Assembly (NCBI GenBank): GCA_902478455.1
Contig: CABSLJ010000008.1
Span: 1-26,883 of the forward strand
Length of the DNA stretch: 26,883 nt
Source of the DNA: an uncultured Oscillospiraceae bacterium
Lineage (GTDB): Bacteria; Bacillota; Clostridia; Oscillospirales; Acutalibacteraceae
Direction of reading: 5' to 3'
Numbering within the stretch: position 1 is the first letter of the stretch; the number at the start of each line of letters is the position of its first letter. Positions 1 through 7,298 of the stretch are shown here, piece after piece. Made by a program: the position numbers and the translations under genes. The notes beneath the pieces are model-generated. The model did not search any database, had not been told where the DNA came from, and saw only the letters and a list, made by a program, of their open reading frames with translations.

Positions 1-1
1 G

Positions 2-187
2 TATGCCATGCGGACGCTGTCCCACTGTTTTATCGTCGGCCATGTCCACGATGAGTTAATCATTGAGTGCGGCATGGATGTCTCCCTGGATGCCGTATGC
101 GATCAGATGGGAAGGACGCCGCCGTGGATAGAGGGGCTGAATCTCCGGGCGGACGGCTATGAAACCATGTTTTACAAGAAGGACTGA
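2..187 (+). CDS. Family A DNA polymerase, C-terminal fragment (phage-type)
   Basis: Only the last 61 residues lie in the window; the frame is open from base 2 and stops at the TGA at 185-187. The segment HVHDELIIE (about residues 14-22 of the fragment) is the motif C palm signature of family A (Pol I-like) DNA polymerases, where the Asp-Glu pair helps bind catalytic metal. The tail (PPWIEGLNLRADGYETMFYKKD) matches the short C-termini of phage and integrative-element Pol A proteins rather than bacterial PolA. It should replicate the element's DNA. A strong terminator follows at once. The start and upstream domains are outside the window. Its presence suggests that the left part is a prophage or a phage-derived island. 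The family call is from motif and tail only. Confidence 0.8.
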   Translation, partial: YAMRTLSHCFIVGHVHDELIIECGMDVSLDAVCDQMGRTPPWIEGLNLRADGYETMFYKKD

Positions 188-231
188 AAAAGGCGGTGCC
201 TATCGTAATGATAAGCACCGCCCGCTTTTTA
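187..231. terminator. Bidirectional rho-independent terminator
   Basis: Arms GGCGGTGC (192-199) and GCACCGCC (215-222) form a perfect 8-bp stem with a smaller ATC/GAT inner pairing. The stem is flanked by an A-run on the left (188-191) and a T-run on the right (226-230). It sits between the converging polymerase fragment and the sigma-like gene and can serve both. Confidence 0.8.
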
Positions 232-834
232 ACGGTTGAAGATATCCTTTACCAGCGGCTGCACCAGGCTGCGAATTTTCTTAATGTCATCCGACACCGT
301 CCGCTGCTTGATGCCAAGCTCGTCCGCCATTTCCTGCTGGGTGGCTCCATCGTAGAGTAGGCGGAAGATCCTGCCGTACTTCGGCTTGATTTCTGTCAGC
401 ATGGCGATAAGGTCTTCCAGAATGGTTTCATAAATCACATCATCCTCAAATGACCCTTCAGCAATCGGCTCCGCACCCTCATCCATCAGTACGGAGAGCG
501 AAGCTGGCTTATTCCGCTCACGGCTAGCCTCTGAGAAGTGCTTGCACTCCTCACAGCGGTTGCTTTCCGGGCAGCGGATGAGTCGGCCGTTTTTGCCTTT
601 GACCATACAACGGCCATCCCGGTCCTCGCGTTTGATCTCTGCCCAAATTGGAGCCATGTACGCCTTGTACTCTTCTTCGGTAGCATCTACCATGACCACC
701 CGGCACTTGCGGTTGCCGATGCGACGCCAGGTGACATCCTCCTGCTTGATGCCAAAATCGCGGATGACCTCATCGGTTACTACCATTGGGATCTGATACT
801 GCTTGTCCTGCTTTTTACTCTGTTTTGCTTTCAT
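229..834 (-). CDS. Sigma-70 region 4-like helix-turn-helix regulator with a Cys cluster
   Basis: This 201-residue protein ends in a sigma-70 region 4-type helix-turn-helix: residues about 140-195 include the run YDGATQQEMADELGIKQRTV, followed by SDDIKKIRSLVQPL. That resembles the DNA-binding end of ECF-like and phage late-gene sigma-like activators. The middle holds Cys76, Cys88, Cys94 and Cys97 (RCPESNRCEECKHF), a possible metal site. No sigma region 2 is evident, so it is more likely a region-4-only transcription factor than a full sigma factor. Such proteins are common in clostridial prophages and conjugative elements. The ATG at 834-832 is preceded by AAAGGA, which lies inside a hairpin (838-874). 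It faces the polymerase fragment tail to tail. Its target promoters are unknown. Confidence 0.7.
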   Translation of the reverse strand: MKAKQSKKQDKQYQIPMVVTDEVIRDFGIKQEDVTWRRIGNRKCRVVMVDATEEEYKAYMAPIWAEIKREDRDGRCMVKGKNGRLIRCPESNRCEECKHFSEASRERNKPASLSVLMDEGAEPIAEGSFEDDVIYETILEDLIAMLTEIKPKYGRIFRLLYDGATQQEMADELGIKQRTVSDDIKKIRSLVQPLVKDIFNR

Positions 835-874
835 TTCGTGTCCTTTCCGTCCGGGTCAAAGGACGGTGGGACAC
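832..874 (-). promoter_or_regulatory. Hairpin sequestering the RBS of the sigma-like gene
   Basis: Read on the minus strand, outer arms GTGTCC/GGACAC (874-869 with 843-838) and inner arms CCGTCC/GGACGG (866-861 with 852-847) form a 12-bp stem with a small internal loop. The Shine-Dalgarno AAAGGA is formed by the internal loop and the outer arm. Additional U-A pairs can run into the A of the ATG. The fold would hide the ribosome site of the regulator gene. This is visible pairing; the regulatory role is inferred. Confidence 0.55.
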
Positions 875-1305
875 AAAAGAGCCTGCGGCTGAAGACACCC
901 ACAGACTCCGCCAATCCGAAAATGAACGCCAAAAGTCAACGGTGGGGCATCTTCACTCGGAGCGCAGTCTTTATCACTGCGTCCAAGGTCTTATGCATCC
1001 CATCGTCCTAATGGCCATCTCGGACTATTGAGATTTATTTCTGGATGTCAGTTCTGCAAATGCGAAAATAAACTCGCTTTTACAGATGTGAATTCTGGAT
1101 TAGGGGTAGAATGTTTCACACAGTTGTGCTATAATTAGAAATCATCTCTCCATGTCCCGAAAACACATTTCCGACTTCCCCGTACCCCCTGTTTTCAGAA
1201 GGCACGTCCCTTATCTAAGGGCTGAATCCATTATAAAATACATGGTCGGTTAAGGCGGGTTCCGTTGGGTTGGCATGGGTAGGCTTGGGTAGAAAGGATG
1301 AGGGT
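875..1305. other. Intergenic region between the sigma-like gene and the defence operon
   Basis: No convincing gene was found in either strand; open frames here lack ribosome sites and protein-like composition. It contains the upstream leader of the sigma-like gene, the extended -10 promoter near 1127-1135, and a palindrome CCCTTATCTAAGGG at 1208-1221 in the untranslated leader of the defence operon, which could be an operator or a small RNA stem. Confidence 0.5.
1117..1135 (+). promoter_or_regulatory. Extended -10 promoter with an inverted-repeat operator candidate
   Basis: TGCTATAAT at 1127-1135 is a perfect extended -10 element (TG at 1127-1128, TATAAT at 1130-1135); no good -35 is seen, as is usual for this class. 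Immediately upstream lies the inverted repeat CACA-cagt-TGTG (1117-1128), ending one base before TATAAT. It would drive the five-gene operon, leaving a leader of about 160 bases. Confidence 0.55.
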
Positions 1306-1878
1306 ATGAAGTTTAAAGACTTTGCACATTTGCTGTATCCCAGCATCGGAGCCGGGAGCAGTACTCACGCCTTTACCCGTTCCTTATTTGAAGCAATCGT
1401 CACTGAAGACGGCTTGGATATTCTCAACGGGTACAATAATGAATCCTTTAAGGCGTATTACAACGGAAATACAAAGATCTCCGGCCTGGCAAGAAAAATC
1501 AGCCCCTATGTAGAACCATTTGGATTTTCCGAATACATCGGAAGTTTTCAGGATTGCGCTATTCAAGGGCTGTGCGAGGTGTTCCAGAAATATATCCCAG
1601 ACATCAATTTACACAATGCTGCGGATAAGCTGGCGGACCTGTTCGCTTCCATCATCAGAGAGGCGGCTGCTGCCACAAGAAAATCGCCGGGGAAATCGGC
1701 GCAAACAGACAGCGATGCAGAATCTATAGAGGCGGAGGTCGTGGATGACGAAATGCCATCAGGTGCCGCCGGAGAAGACAAAAAAATAACCGTTATTCAG
1801 CAGCAGACAAATGTTATCCAAAACGGGGATCACAATGTCAATCTGACGAATAACGGTACAATCAATTTTCACTTTTGA
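1306..1878 (+). CDS. Small defence-operon protein with C-terminal QxGxxN motif
   Basis: I chose the ATG at 1306 (190 residues) because it has AAAGGA and GAGGG just upstream; a TTG at 1270 would also be in frame but has no ribosome site. Residues 1-125 are probably helical, with a conserved-looking segment FKAYYNGNTKISGLARKISP (48-67) that I recognise only as a recurring N-terminal module of clostridial defence-associated proteins, without a function I can name. Residues 126-160 are a low-complexity acidic linker. The extreme C-terminus (172-190) reads Q-N-G-D-H-N-V-N-L-T-N-N-G then T-I-N-F-H-F, an Asn/Gly-rich beta-forming tail. The same pattern recurs near the N-terminus of the next protein. 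It is first in a tight operon with an ABC ATPase, so it is probably a sensor, adaptor or effector partner. Function unknown. Confidence 0.75.
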   Translation: MKFKDFAHLLYPSIGAGSSTHAFTRSLFEAIVTEDGLDILNGYNNESFKAYYNGNTKISGLARKISPYVEPFGFSEYIGSFQDCAIQGLCEVFQKYIPDINLHNAADKLADLFASIIREAAAATRKSPGKSAQTDSDAESIEAEVVDDEMPSGAAGEDKKITVIQQQTNVIQNGDHNVNLTNNGTINFHF

Positions 1879-1890
1879 TGGAGGCGGCTT

Positions 1891-2538
1891 ATGAATAACG
1901 AACTAATTCCGAAAACATCAATGCCTCCTGCGGCACAAAAAGTTGAGCAGACCGGCTCTACGAACGTCCATGTCACAAACCAGGGCGGCGGCGTGGTTAA
2001 TATCAACTACAATTACCAACAGCCCGGCGGAAGTAACAGTGCCGAGCAGCTCATGGCAATACAGTCCTTCAGCAAGGAGTACTATCAGCTTCTTGTTACA
2101 TGCGAAGAGGATGTATTTATCAATAATATTGTGACTGTAACTGCCAGCCGCGCTCTGAGCCAGCATCTTGTTCCGCCGGAAATTCTGGAGCGTTGTTCAT
2201 CCCTGTCCGATGCAGGAGTTGCGGAATTAAAAACATTCCCAGCCCTTATCTGTCGGGAAAATACTGAACTTGGGGGTAAAACCGATCCAAACCAGTGGGC
2301 GGTCTATGGCTACATTAGAAGGGTCAAAAAAGAAGGAAAGAACATTAAAGTTGCTTTCCAGCCCATATCCGCCATTAACCAGCAGCTACTGTGCGCAAAA
2401 AAGAACGCCATCTATTTTGATCTTAATATGGACTGCGCTATCACGGATTTGAACTTCAGTGCATGGTCCGTACATAAGGTCAATCTTTTTGAGGCATTTG
2501 ACGAGGCTGGGCTTACCGCCCTCCCAAGACCGAGCTAA
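1891..2538 (+). CDS. Small defence-operon protein with N-terminal QxGxxN motif
   Basis: The ATG at 1891 follows GGAGGCGG with good spacing, 12 bases after the previous stop. Of 215 residues, 20-42 read Q-T-G-S-T-N-V-H-V-T-N-Q-G, then G-G-V-V-N-I-N-Y-N-Y, matching the C-terminal tail of the preceding protein position by position. Residues 50-105 are helical; residues 112-205 look like a compact alpha/beta or beta-sheet domain (WAVYGYIRRV, IKVAFQPI) ending in a Trp-containing segment LNFSAWSVHKVNLFEAF. No enzyme motif, signal peptide or membrane segment is seen. The position between the first small protein and the ABC ATPase, and the shared motif, suggest a bridging or receptor role. I do not recognise a named family. 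Confidence 0.75.
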   Translation: MNNELIPKTSMPPAAQKVEQTGSTNVHVTNQGGGVVNINYNYQQPGGSNSAEQLMAIQSFSKEYYQLLVTCEEDVFINNIVTVTASRALSQHLVPPEILERCSSLSDAGVAELKTFPALICRENTELGGKTDPNQWAVYGYIRRVKKEGKNIKVAFQPISAINQQLLCAKKNAIYFDLNMDCAITDLNFSAWSVHKVNLFEAFDEAGLTALPRPS

Positions 2539-2552
2539 CAGGGAGGAATATC

Positions 2553-4883
2553 ATGCCAGATAAATTACCCAGTGAAATTATACGGATTACTCTCGATGAC
2601 GCCACATATAAAGGCACCGGCGCTGCCATTGCCCCAACTTACATCAATTATTTCTTTGGCAACAATGGAACGGGAAAAACAACCATAGCAAAAGCAATAA
2701 AAACCGGCTCTGGGGTAATCTATGCCCCTGGCAAAGCTGCTGCGGATTATCTCCCCCTTGTATACGACCAGGATTTTATTGATGCCAATATGAGGAACTA
2801 CCACAATCTTCCTGGCGTTTTTACCATGAATGAGGCAAATGTAAAAATACAGGAACAGATTGACAGGAAGGCCGCTGAACAGAAAAAGGCACAAAAAATC
2901 TCTTCGGATGCTTTCGCTGAAAAGGATAAAAAAGCTAAAACGAAAGCTGCTTTGGAAAAACAGCTATATAAGGACTGTTGGGACAAAACAGAGGAACTGC
3001 GCACTGTATTCGAAGCGACTCAGGAGGGCAAGAAAGGGTCAAAACAGAAATTTGCCGAAGAGGTAAAACGCCACTCTCCCATACAGCATGATGTTGAAGA
3101 ATTGAAGCGGATGTATGACTCTGTCTATTCTTCTACGGCAAAGCGGTATGGCAGATTTAGCGTAGTCAGTGATGTTTCTGCCCTTGACCGCATCTCTGGC
3201 TGTGACATTCTTTCCCTTGCGATTGTGAATACCTCAAACACGCCATTTGCAGACTTTCTGAAAGAAGTCGGGTCAACTGAATGGGTGCGCCAAGGCCATG
3301 CAGATTACCATGAAAAGGCAGGTGGAAAATGCCCGTATTGTTCCCGAGACCTCCCTCAGAATTTTGAAGAAATGCTGGCCGCAAGTTTTGATACACAGTA
3401 TCAAACAAACCTTCAGAAGCTGGACGCTTTCCTGGCTGCTTATCGGGATATGGCAAATGCCCTGTTCGTCCCGTTGAGTCGGCTGCCGGATGAGGTTTAC
3501 CCTGTAATCGACACAAAGCCTTATCACGACAAGCTCACTGCAGTAAAGGCAGTAATAGCCGAAAATATTGAAAAAATCAAAAGCAAGGTGGTGGAACCGT
3601 CTAAAATCATCGCCTTGGACGAGGTTGAACCGCTTCTCCAGGAGCTTTCGGACATCATCAGCAGCTTTAACCGCCTGATAGACGCCAATAATGATATTGT
3701 GTCCGCCGGGCCGAAAAAGAAAGCCGAGTGCAAAAAAGCCGTTTTTGAGCAAATCGCCTATACTTTAAAAGATGTCCTGGAAGCCTATGCGCGAAGCGAA
3801 TCAGCCCTTGATGCAGAAATACAGGCGCAGCAGGATATCATAAATACACAGAAAGGGGTACTTGACCAGCTAAAAGAGGATCTGCGTATTTTAAATAGCC
3901 AGACCGTGGAAACTGAAACTGCGATGAAAAGCATAAACACCATGCTCCGCGACTCTGGATTCCAGGGATTTGAACTGCGGCCCCGGCATGAAGAAATCAT
4001 CCGCCCCGATGGTTCTGTAGAGTGCGTTGTCCCAACCCCAGCCATCAATTACGAGGTCGTGCGCACGGATACAGGCAAGATTGCGGAGAACCTCAGCGAG
4101 GGAGAAAAGAATTTCATCGCGTTTCTATATTTCCAACAGCTTGTATTTGGAAGGGAAAGCGCAGACGGCGATACACGGGAGAAAATTGTTGTCATCGATG
4201 ACCCCGTTTCGAGCATGGACAGCAGTGCGCTCTTTATTGTGAGTGCACAGATCAGGAAAATGATCGAAGTGTGCCGGAACAATGCAGATAACAGAAATCC
4301 TGTAGTTTCCGGGAACTTTATCAAGCAAATTTTTATTTTGACTCATAACGCTTATTTCCACAGGGAAGTCACCTATGCTTACGCCAACCGCTATGACTTT
4401 GTTTCCTTTTATCTGATTCGTAAAACGGACAACAAGTCCTCTATACGGCTGTGTGACTGTCCAAACCCCGACTGCCCTTCAGAGCGAATGAATGTAAATC
4501 CGGTCAAAAATTCTTATGCAGCTCTGTGGGATGAATATAAGGATGCTTCGTCCGGTATTCCCCTTATGAGCATTATCCGGAGAATCCTGGAATATTACTT
4601 TCTGCAGCTTTGCGGGTATGAGGGCAGTGACTTGCGAAAGAGGATACTCGAAGAGAATAAGGACGCCTTTACCCACGATGATTTTGGCAATGAGGATTTC
4701 TCTAAATTTGAACTGGCGTCCGCCATGCTTTCGTACATTGCCGCCAATTCGTCCGGCATAAATGATGGTATGCATTATGTGGACGACTGCATAGACGTCC
4801 AGCAGTGCAGAGATACTTTCCAGATGATTTTCCATCACATGGGGCAAGACCAACATTATGAAATGATGATGGGTATGAAATAA
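2553..4883 (+). CDS. RloC/PrrC-like ABC ATPase with zinc-hook-type CxxC and RxxxE...H C-terminus
   Basis: This 776-residue protein has the AAA_13-type ABC ATPase layout of the anticodon nucleases RloC and PrrC: Walker A GNNGTGKTT (36-44), long coiled coils (about 95-200 and 275-460) around CPYC (260-263), a zinc-hook-like turn, ABC signature LSEGEK (514-519), Walker B VVIDDPVSSMD (546-556) and a THN switch histidine (598). The C-terminal domain has Arg676-x3-Glu680 (RRILE) and His741, matching the order of the Arg-Glu-His triad of PrrC (R320, E324, H356), although the Glu-His spacing is longer. RloC/PrrC C-termini have been placed in the HEPN nuclease class. Extra cysteines 634, 636 and 641 may bind metal. 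ATG at 2553 follows AGGGAGGA. It probably cleaves tRNA or acts as a DNA-state sensor; nuclease activity is inferred. Confidence 0.8.
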   Translation: MPDKLPSEIIRITLDDATYKGTGAAIAPTYINYFFGNNGTGKTTIAKAIKTGSGVIYAPGKAAADYLPLVYDQDFIDANMRNYHNLPGVFTMNEANVKIQEQIDRKAAEQKKAQKISSDAFAEKDKKAKTKAALEKQLYKDCWDKTEELRTVFEATQEGKKGSKQKFAEEVKRHSPIQHDVEELKRMYDSVYSSTAKRYGRFSVVSDVSALDRISGCDILSLAIVNTSNTPFADFLKEVGSTEWVRQGHADYHEKAGGKCPYCSRDLPQNFEEMLAASFDTQYQTNLQKLDAFLAAYRDMANALFVPLSRLPDEVYPVIDTKPYHDKLTAVKAVIAENIEKIKSKVVEPSKIIALDEVEPLLQELSDIISSFNRLIDANNDIVSAGPKKKAECKKAVFEQIAYTLKDVLEAYARSESALDAEIQAQQDIINTQKGVLDQLKEDLRILNSQTVETETAMKSINTMLRDSGFQGFELRPRHEEIIRPDGSVECVVPTPAINYEVVRTDTGKIAENLSEGEKNFIAFLYFQQLVFGRESADGDTREKIVVIDDPVSSMDSSALFIVSAQIRKMIEVCRNNADNRNPVVSGNFIKQIFILTHNAYFHREVTYAYANRYDFVSFYLIRKTDNKSSIRLCDCPNPDCPSERMNVNPVKNSYAALWDEYKDASSGIPLMSIIRRILEYYFLQLCGYEGSDLRKRILEENKDAFTHDDFGNEDFSKFELASAMLSYIAANSSGINDGMHYVDDCIDVQQCRDTFQMIFHHMGQDQHYEMMMGMK

Positions 4884-4898
4884 TGAGGAGGCAAACAA

Positions 4899-5114
4899 GT
4901 GCATATCAGTTATAACAAGCTATGGAAACTTCTTATTGACAAGAACATGACTAAGATGGAGCTAAAAGATGCCGCTGGTATCAGCGCCGCATCTATTGCG
5001 AAACTTGGCAAAGGCGGAAACATTACTACAGACGTTCTTTTGAAAATATGTGAAACACTGGGCTGTCACATAGAGGACATCCTCGAAACAATTGACGATC
5101 AGGAGGAAAAATAA
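4899..5114 (+). CDS. Cro/C1-type HTH regulator of the restriction operon
   Basis: A GTG start at 4899 with GAGGAGGC upstream (4885-4892), 15 bases after the ATPase stop, gives 71 residues that are almost entirely a Cro/C1-type HTH: KLLIDKNMTKMELKDAAGIS is followed by a recognition helix AASIAKLGKG, then LLKICETLGCHIEDIL. This short HTH type is typically found beside Type II restriction-modification genes, acting as a controller of their expression. Its stop lies one base before the ATG of the putative endonuclease, so the two are probably translationally linked. Likely targets are the inverted repeats abutting the two island promoters (1117-1128 and 7526-7537), which is inference. Confidence 0.85.
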   Translation: MHISYNKLWKLLIDKNMTKMELKDAAGISAASIAKLGKGGNITTDVLLKICETLGCHIEDILETIDDQEEK

Positions 5115-5115
5115 A

Positions 5116-6198
5116 ATGGCTATCTATTACGAACAGTCAAAGGTTCTTCTCAACAACTCATACGAAAAAGCTGCCCAGGAACTTCCGGCAGCCGTGACTC
5201 AATATATCACAGACAATAAGGATGCGCTGGATACAATCTTTTCCTCAAAAACACAGTCCTACCGCGAGGTCCTGCTGGGCTGCGCAGTAGCAAGGTATCA
5301 GGACAGGAGCTGCAATATCCGGCACCCCTATGTCAAACAGGGCGAGGACGCTTTTAATGGGCGTACTCTGGATGAGAAGGCAGTCAATCCGTTCCTGTTT
5401 TCAAAGCAGATCCCTTGTTCCAAAGGTCCTTATCTGGCGACTTTCCGCAGGAATGTTACTTTCACTGAAGATACAAGGGATGGATTGCGCGATAAGGAAG
5501 GCTTTGACGCTTTGCTGTCACTGATTTCCACCTTGGAGGCTGTGTCCGAAAGTGACGAGGTGGAAACGATCATCATTGCCTTATTGAAGTGCTTTATCGA
5601 CCTCCGTGAGCAGTCGATTGTCCGACTTGTTCCAATCCGCCGACTCCGCATCGATCAGTACCGTATGTTCCTAAACAAACTACAGCATCGCCAGAGCGGC
5701 GGCCTTATTCCCATGCTCCTGACGGATGCCGTCTTCTCCACTATCAACGGTCAGATGAATGCGGGGTGGACCATAGAACGCCAGGAGATCAACGCCGCAG
5801 ATGGTGCGACCGGCGCACCAGGTGATATTACGATTTACAAGGATGGAGCGATCTTTAAAGCCATTGAAGTTACTGAGCGGCCAATAGACGGCTCCCGCGT
5901 TGATTCCACTTTCTCCACAAAAATCACACTGAACAACGCCGCTGAGTACTTATTCGTTTATACAAACGACCTTCCAAGGGAAAATGCGCTGGAACGAGCA
6001 AAAGCGTATTTTGCGCAGGGGTATAATATCAATTTCGCTTCCATCACAGATTTAACCATCCACATCCTGCTTTCTGGAGATGAGGCATTTCGGACTGCAT
6101 ACAATGAAAGAATGTTTGAACTGTTCAATGCCCAGGATGTACAAGCAACGATTAAGGTAGCTTGGAACGATGCCTTGACCGAAGCAATGCAGGCATAA
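5116..6198 (+). CDS. Probable Type II restriction endonuclease (partner of the C5 methyltransferase)
   Basis: The start is the ATG at 5116, one base after the regulator stop, with AGGAGG at 5101-5106; the frame is open upstream to 5092 but inside the regulator gene. The product has 360 residues. Conserved-looking blocks are IRHPYVKQGE (68-77), RTLDEKAVNPFL (83-94), CSKGPYLATFRRNVTF (101-116) and a PD-(D/E)xK-like core: GAPGDITIYKDGAIFKAIEV followed by TERP (233-255), with Asp237 and Glu251. The lysine expected two residues after Glu251 is Thr253; Lys269 in the next strand could substitute. The layout vaguely recalls SacI-family enzymes, but I cannot confirm this. Its role as the endonuclease rests mainly on its place: directly after a controller-type regulator and convergent with a lone C5 methyltransferase. 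The target sequence is unknown. Confidence 0.7.
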   Translation: MAIYYEQSKVLLNNSYEKAAQELPAAVTQYITDNKDALDTIFSSKTQSYREVLLGCAVARYQDRSCNIRHPYVKQGEDAFNGRTLDEKAVNPFLFSKQIPCSKGPYLATFRRNVTFTEDTRDGLRDKEGFDALLSLISTLEAVSESDEVETIIIALLKCFIDLREQSIVRLVPIRRLRIDQYRMFLNKLQHRQSGGLIPMLLTDAVFSTINGQMNAGWTIERQEINAADGATGAPGDITIYKDGAIFKAIEVTERPIDGSRVDSTFSTKITLNNAAEYLFVYTNDLPRENALERAKAYFAQGYNINFASITDLTIHILLSGDEAFRTAYNERMFELFNAQDVQATIKVAWNDALTEAMQA

Positions 6199-6245
6199 AA
6201 AACGGGAATGTGTACCACATTAAGGTAACACATTCCCGCTTTTTA
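6197..6245. terminator. Bidirectional terminator between endonuclease and methyltransferase
   Basis: Arms CGGGAATGTGT (6203-6213) and ACACATTCCCG (6228-6238) pair perfectly, with an inner ACC/GGT extension. The stem is flanked by A6 (6197-6202) and T5 (6240-6244), so it works on both strands and insulates the convergent genes. Confidence 0.88.
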
Positions 6246-7298
6246 CGCTTGAAGATATTCAGCAACAGCCGATGCAACGGCTTCCGCCATTTTACAAGGC
6301 ACTGCATTGCCGATTTGTTTATAAATTGCCGCCGGCTTGCCACAGAAGATATAATCATCTGGGAAGGTCTGAATCTTAGCCGCTTCCCGTATCGTAATTC
6401 TTCTAAGGCGGCTGGGAGCTTCCTTGTATTCCGGGGTAATCGTTCCATCCATCAAACCTTTGTGGTAGTTCTCGATGAAATTATCATCTGCCTCCCCATA
6501 CAAGTAGTCTTCATCTATAAACGGCGTTTTATTCCCGCCCATAGAAGCCGGAAGGGTATTCGCATAGCCATCGATATCTATCGGGCGTCCCTGCCCATTA
6601 AAGTACATACCCGCATAAGGGGATTTACGCATAACCGGCCGTGCGCAAAAATTAATCTTTGCCACACAAGTCCGTGGATTCTCCTCACTGCCTGCTTTGC
6701 CAAGAGGTAACAAGATATCCCTGATGGGAGCAGCCTTCGTTTTATGATGTGTGATAAGCTGATGAAGACGCTTTTCATCAAACGAATCCCCTCGGCTTCC
6801 AACAAAGAATACGCGCTCCCGCTTCTGCGGCACGCCATAATCTGTGGCATTTAAAACAAAATAATGGCACGAATATCCAAGGTCAGAAGCCTTCTTCAAA
6901 TAGCGTTCTCGTACATCTTTCCATTTACTCAGTTCGCCCAGGGCTTTTACATTCTCCATCACAAAAGCTCTTGGCTTGACTCTTTCAACGACATCCAGGA
7001 AAGTAAAAATCAATTTACTTCTGTCATCATCAGGGTCCATTTTCCCCGCTACTGAAAAGCCCTGGCATGGAGGGCCTCCAAATACAAGATCAACCCCCTC
7101 GTATTTGCCAAGAGAATCGATTACATTATTGATGTCATCGTTGACCATTATACAGTCTGGGTGATTGGCTCTGTAGGTTTCAGCAGCATCGGCAACCAGT
7201 TCATTGGCAAACACAACTTTTATCCCGGCATTCTCAAAACCGACATCCATGCCGCCCGCCCCAGAAAACAACGAAATGGCTCTTAATGGCTCACTCAT
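6243..7298 (-). CDS. DNA (cytosine-5) methyltransferase, Dcm type
   Basis: The protein carries the ordered motifs of C5 methyltransferases: motif I ISLFSGAGGMDVGF (8-21, SAM binding), motif IV FGGPPCQGFS (73-82, catalytic Cys78), motif VI ENV (115-117), motif VIII QKRERVFFVG, motif IX REAAKIQTFPDDY and motif X KQIGNAVP. The target recognition region lies between VIII and IX (roughly 190-300). At 351 residues it is of normal size and seems intact. I chose the ATG at 7298-7296, with AAGGAG nine bases upstream; an in-frame ATG at 7322 lacks a comparable site. Its start overlaps the end of the AbrB-like gene by eight bases, suggesting translational coupling. It should protect host DNA from the convergent endonuclease. 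Confidence 0.95.
   Translation of the reverse strand: MSEPLRAISLFSGAGGMDVGFENAGIKVVFANELVADAAETYRANHPDCIMVNDDINNVIDSLGKYEGVDLVFGGPPCQGFSVAGKMDPDDDRSKLIFTFLDVVERVKPRAFVMENVKALGELSKWKDVRERYLKKASDLGYSCHYFVLNATDYGVPQKRERVFFVGSRGDSFDEKRLHQLITHHKTKAAPIRDILLPLGKAGSEENPRTCVAKINFCARPVMRKSPYAGMYFNGQGRPIDIDGYANTLPASMGGNKTPFIDEDYLYGEADDNFIENYHKGLMDGTITPEYKEAPSRLRRITIREAAKIQTFPDDYIFCGKPAAIYKQIGNAVPCKMAEAVASAVAEYLQA

Noticed and set aside
1819..2016. The QxGxxN motifs as proven RHIM or curli repeats
   Set aside because: The resemblance is to a short core only; no homology search was possible, so they are reported as RHIM-like, not as members.
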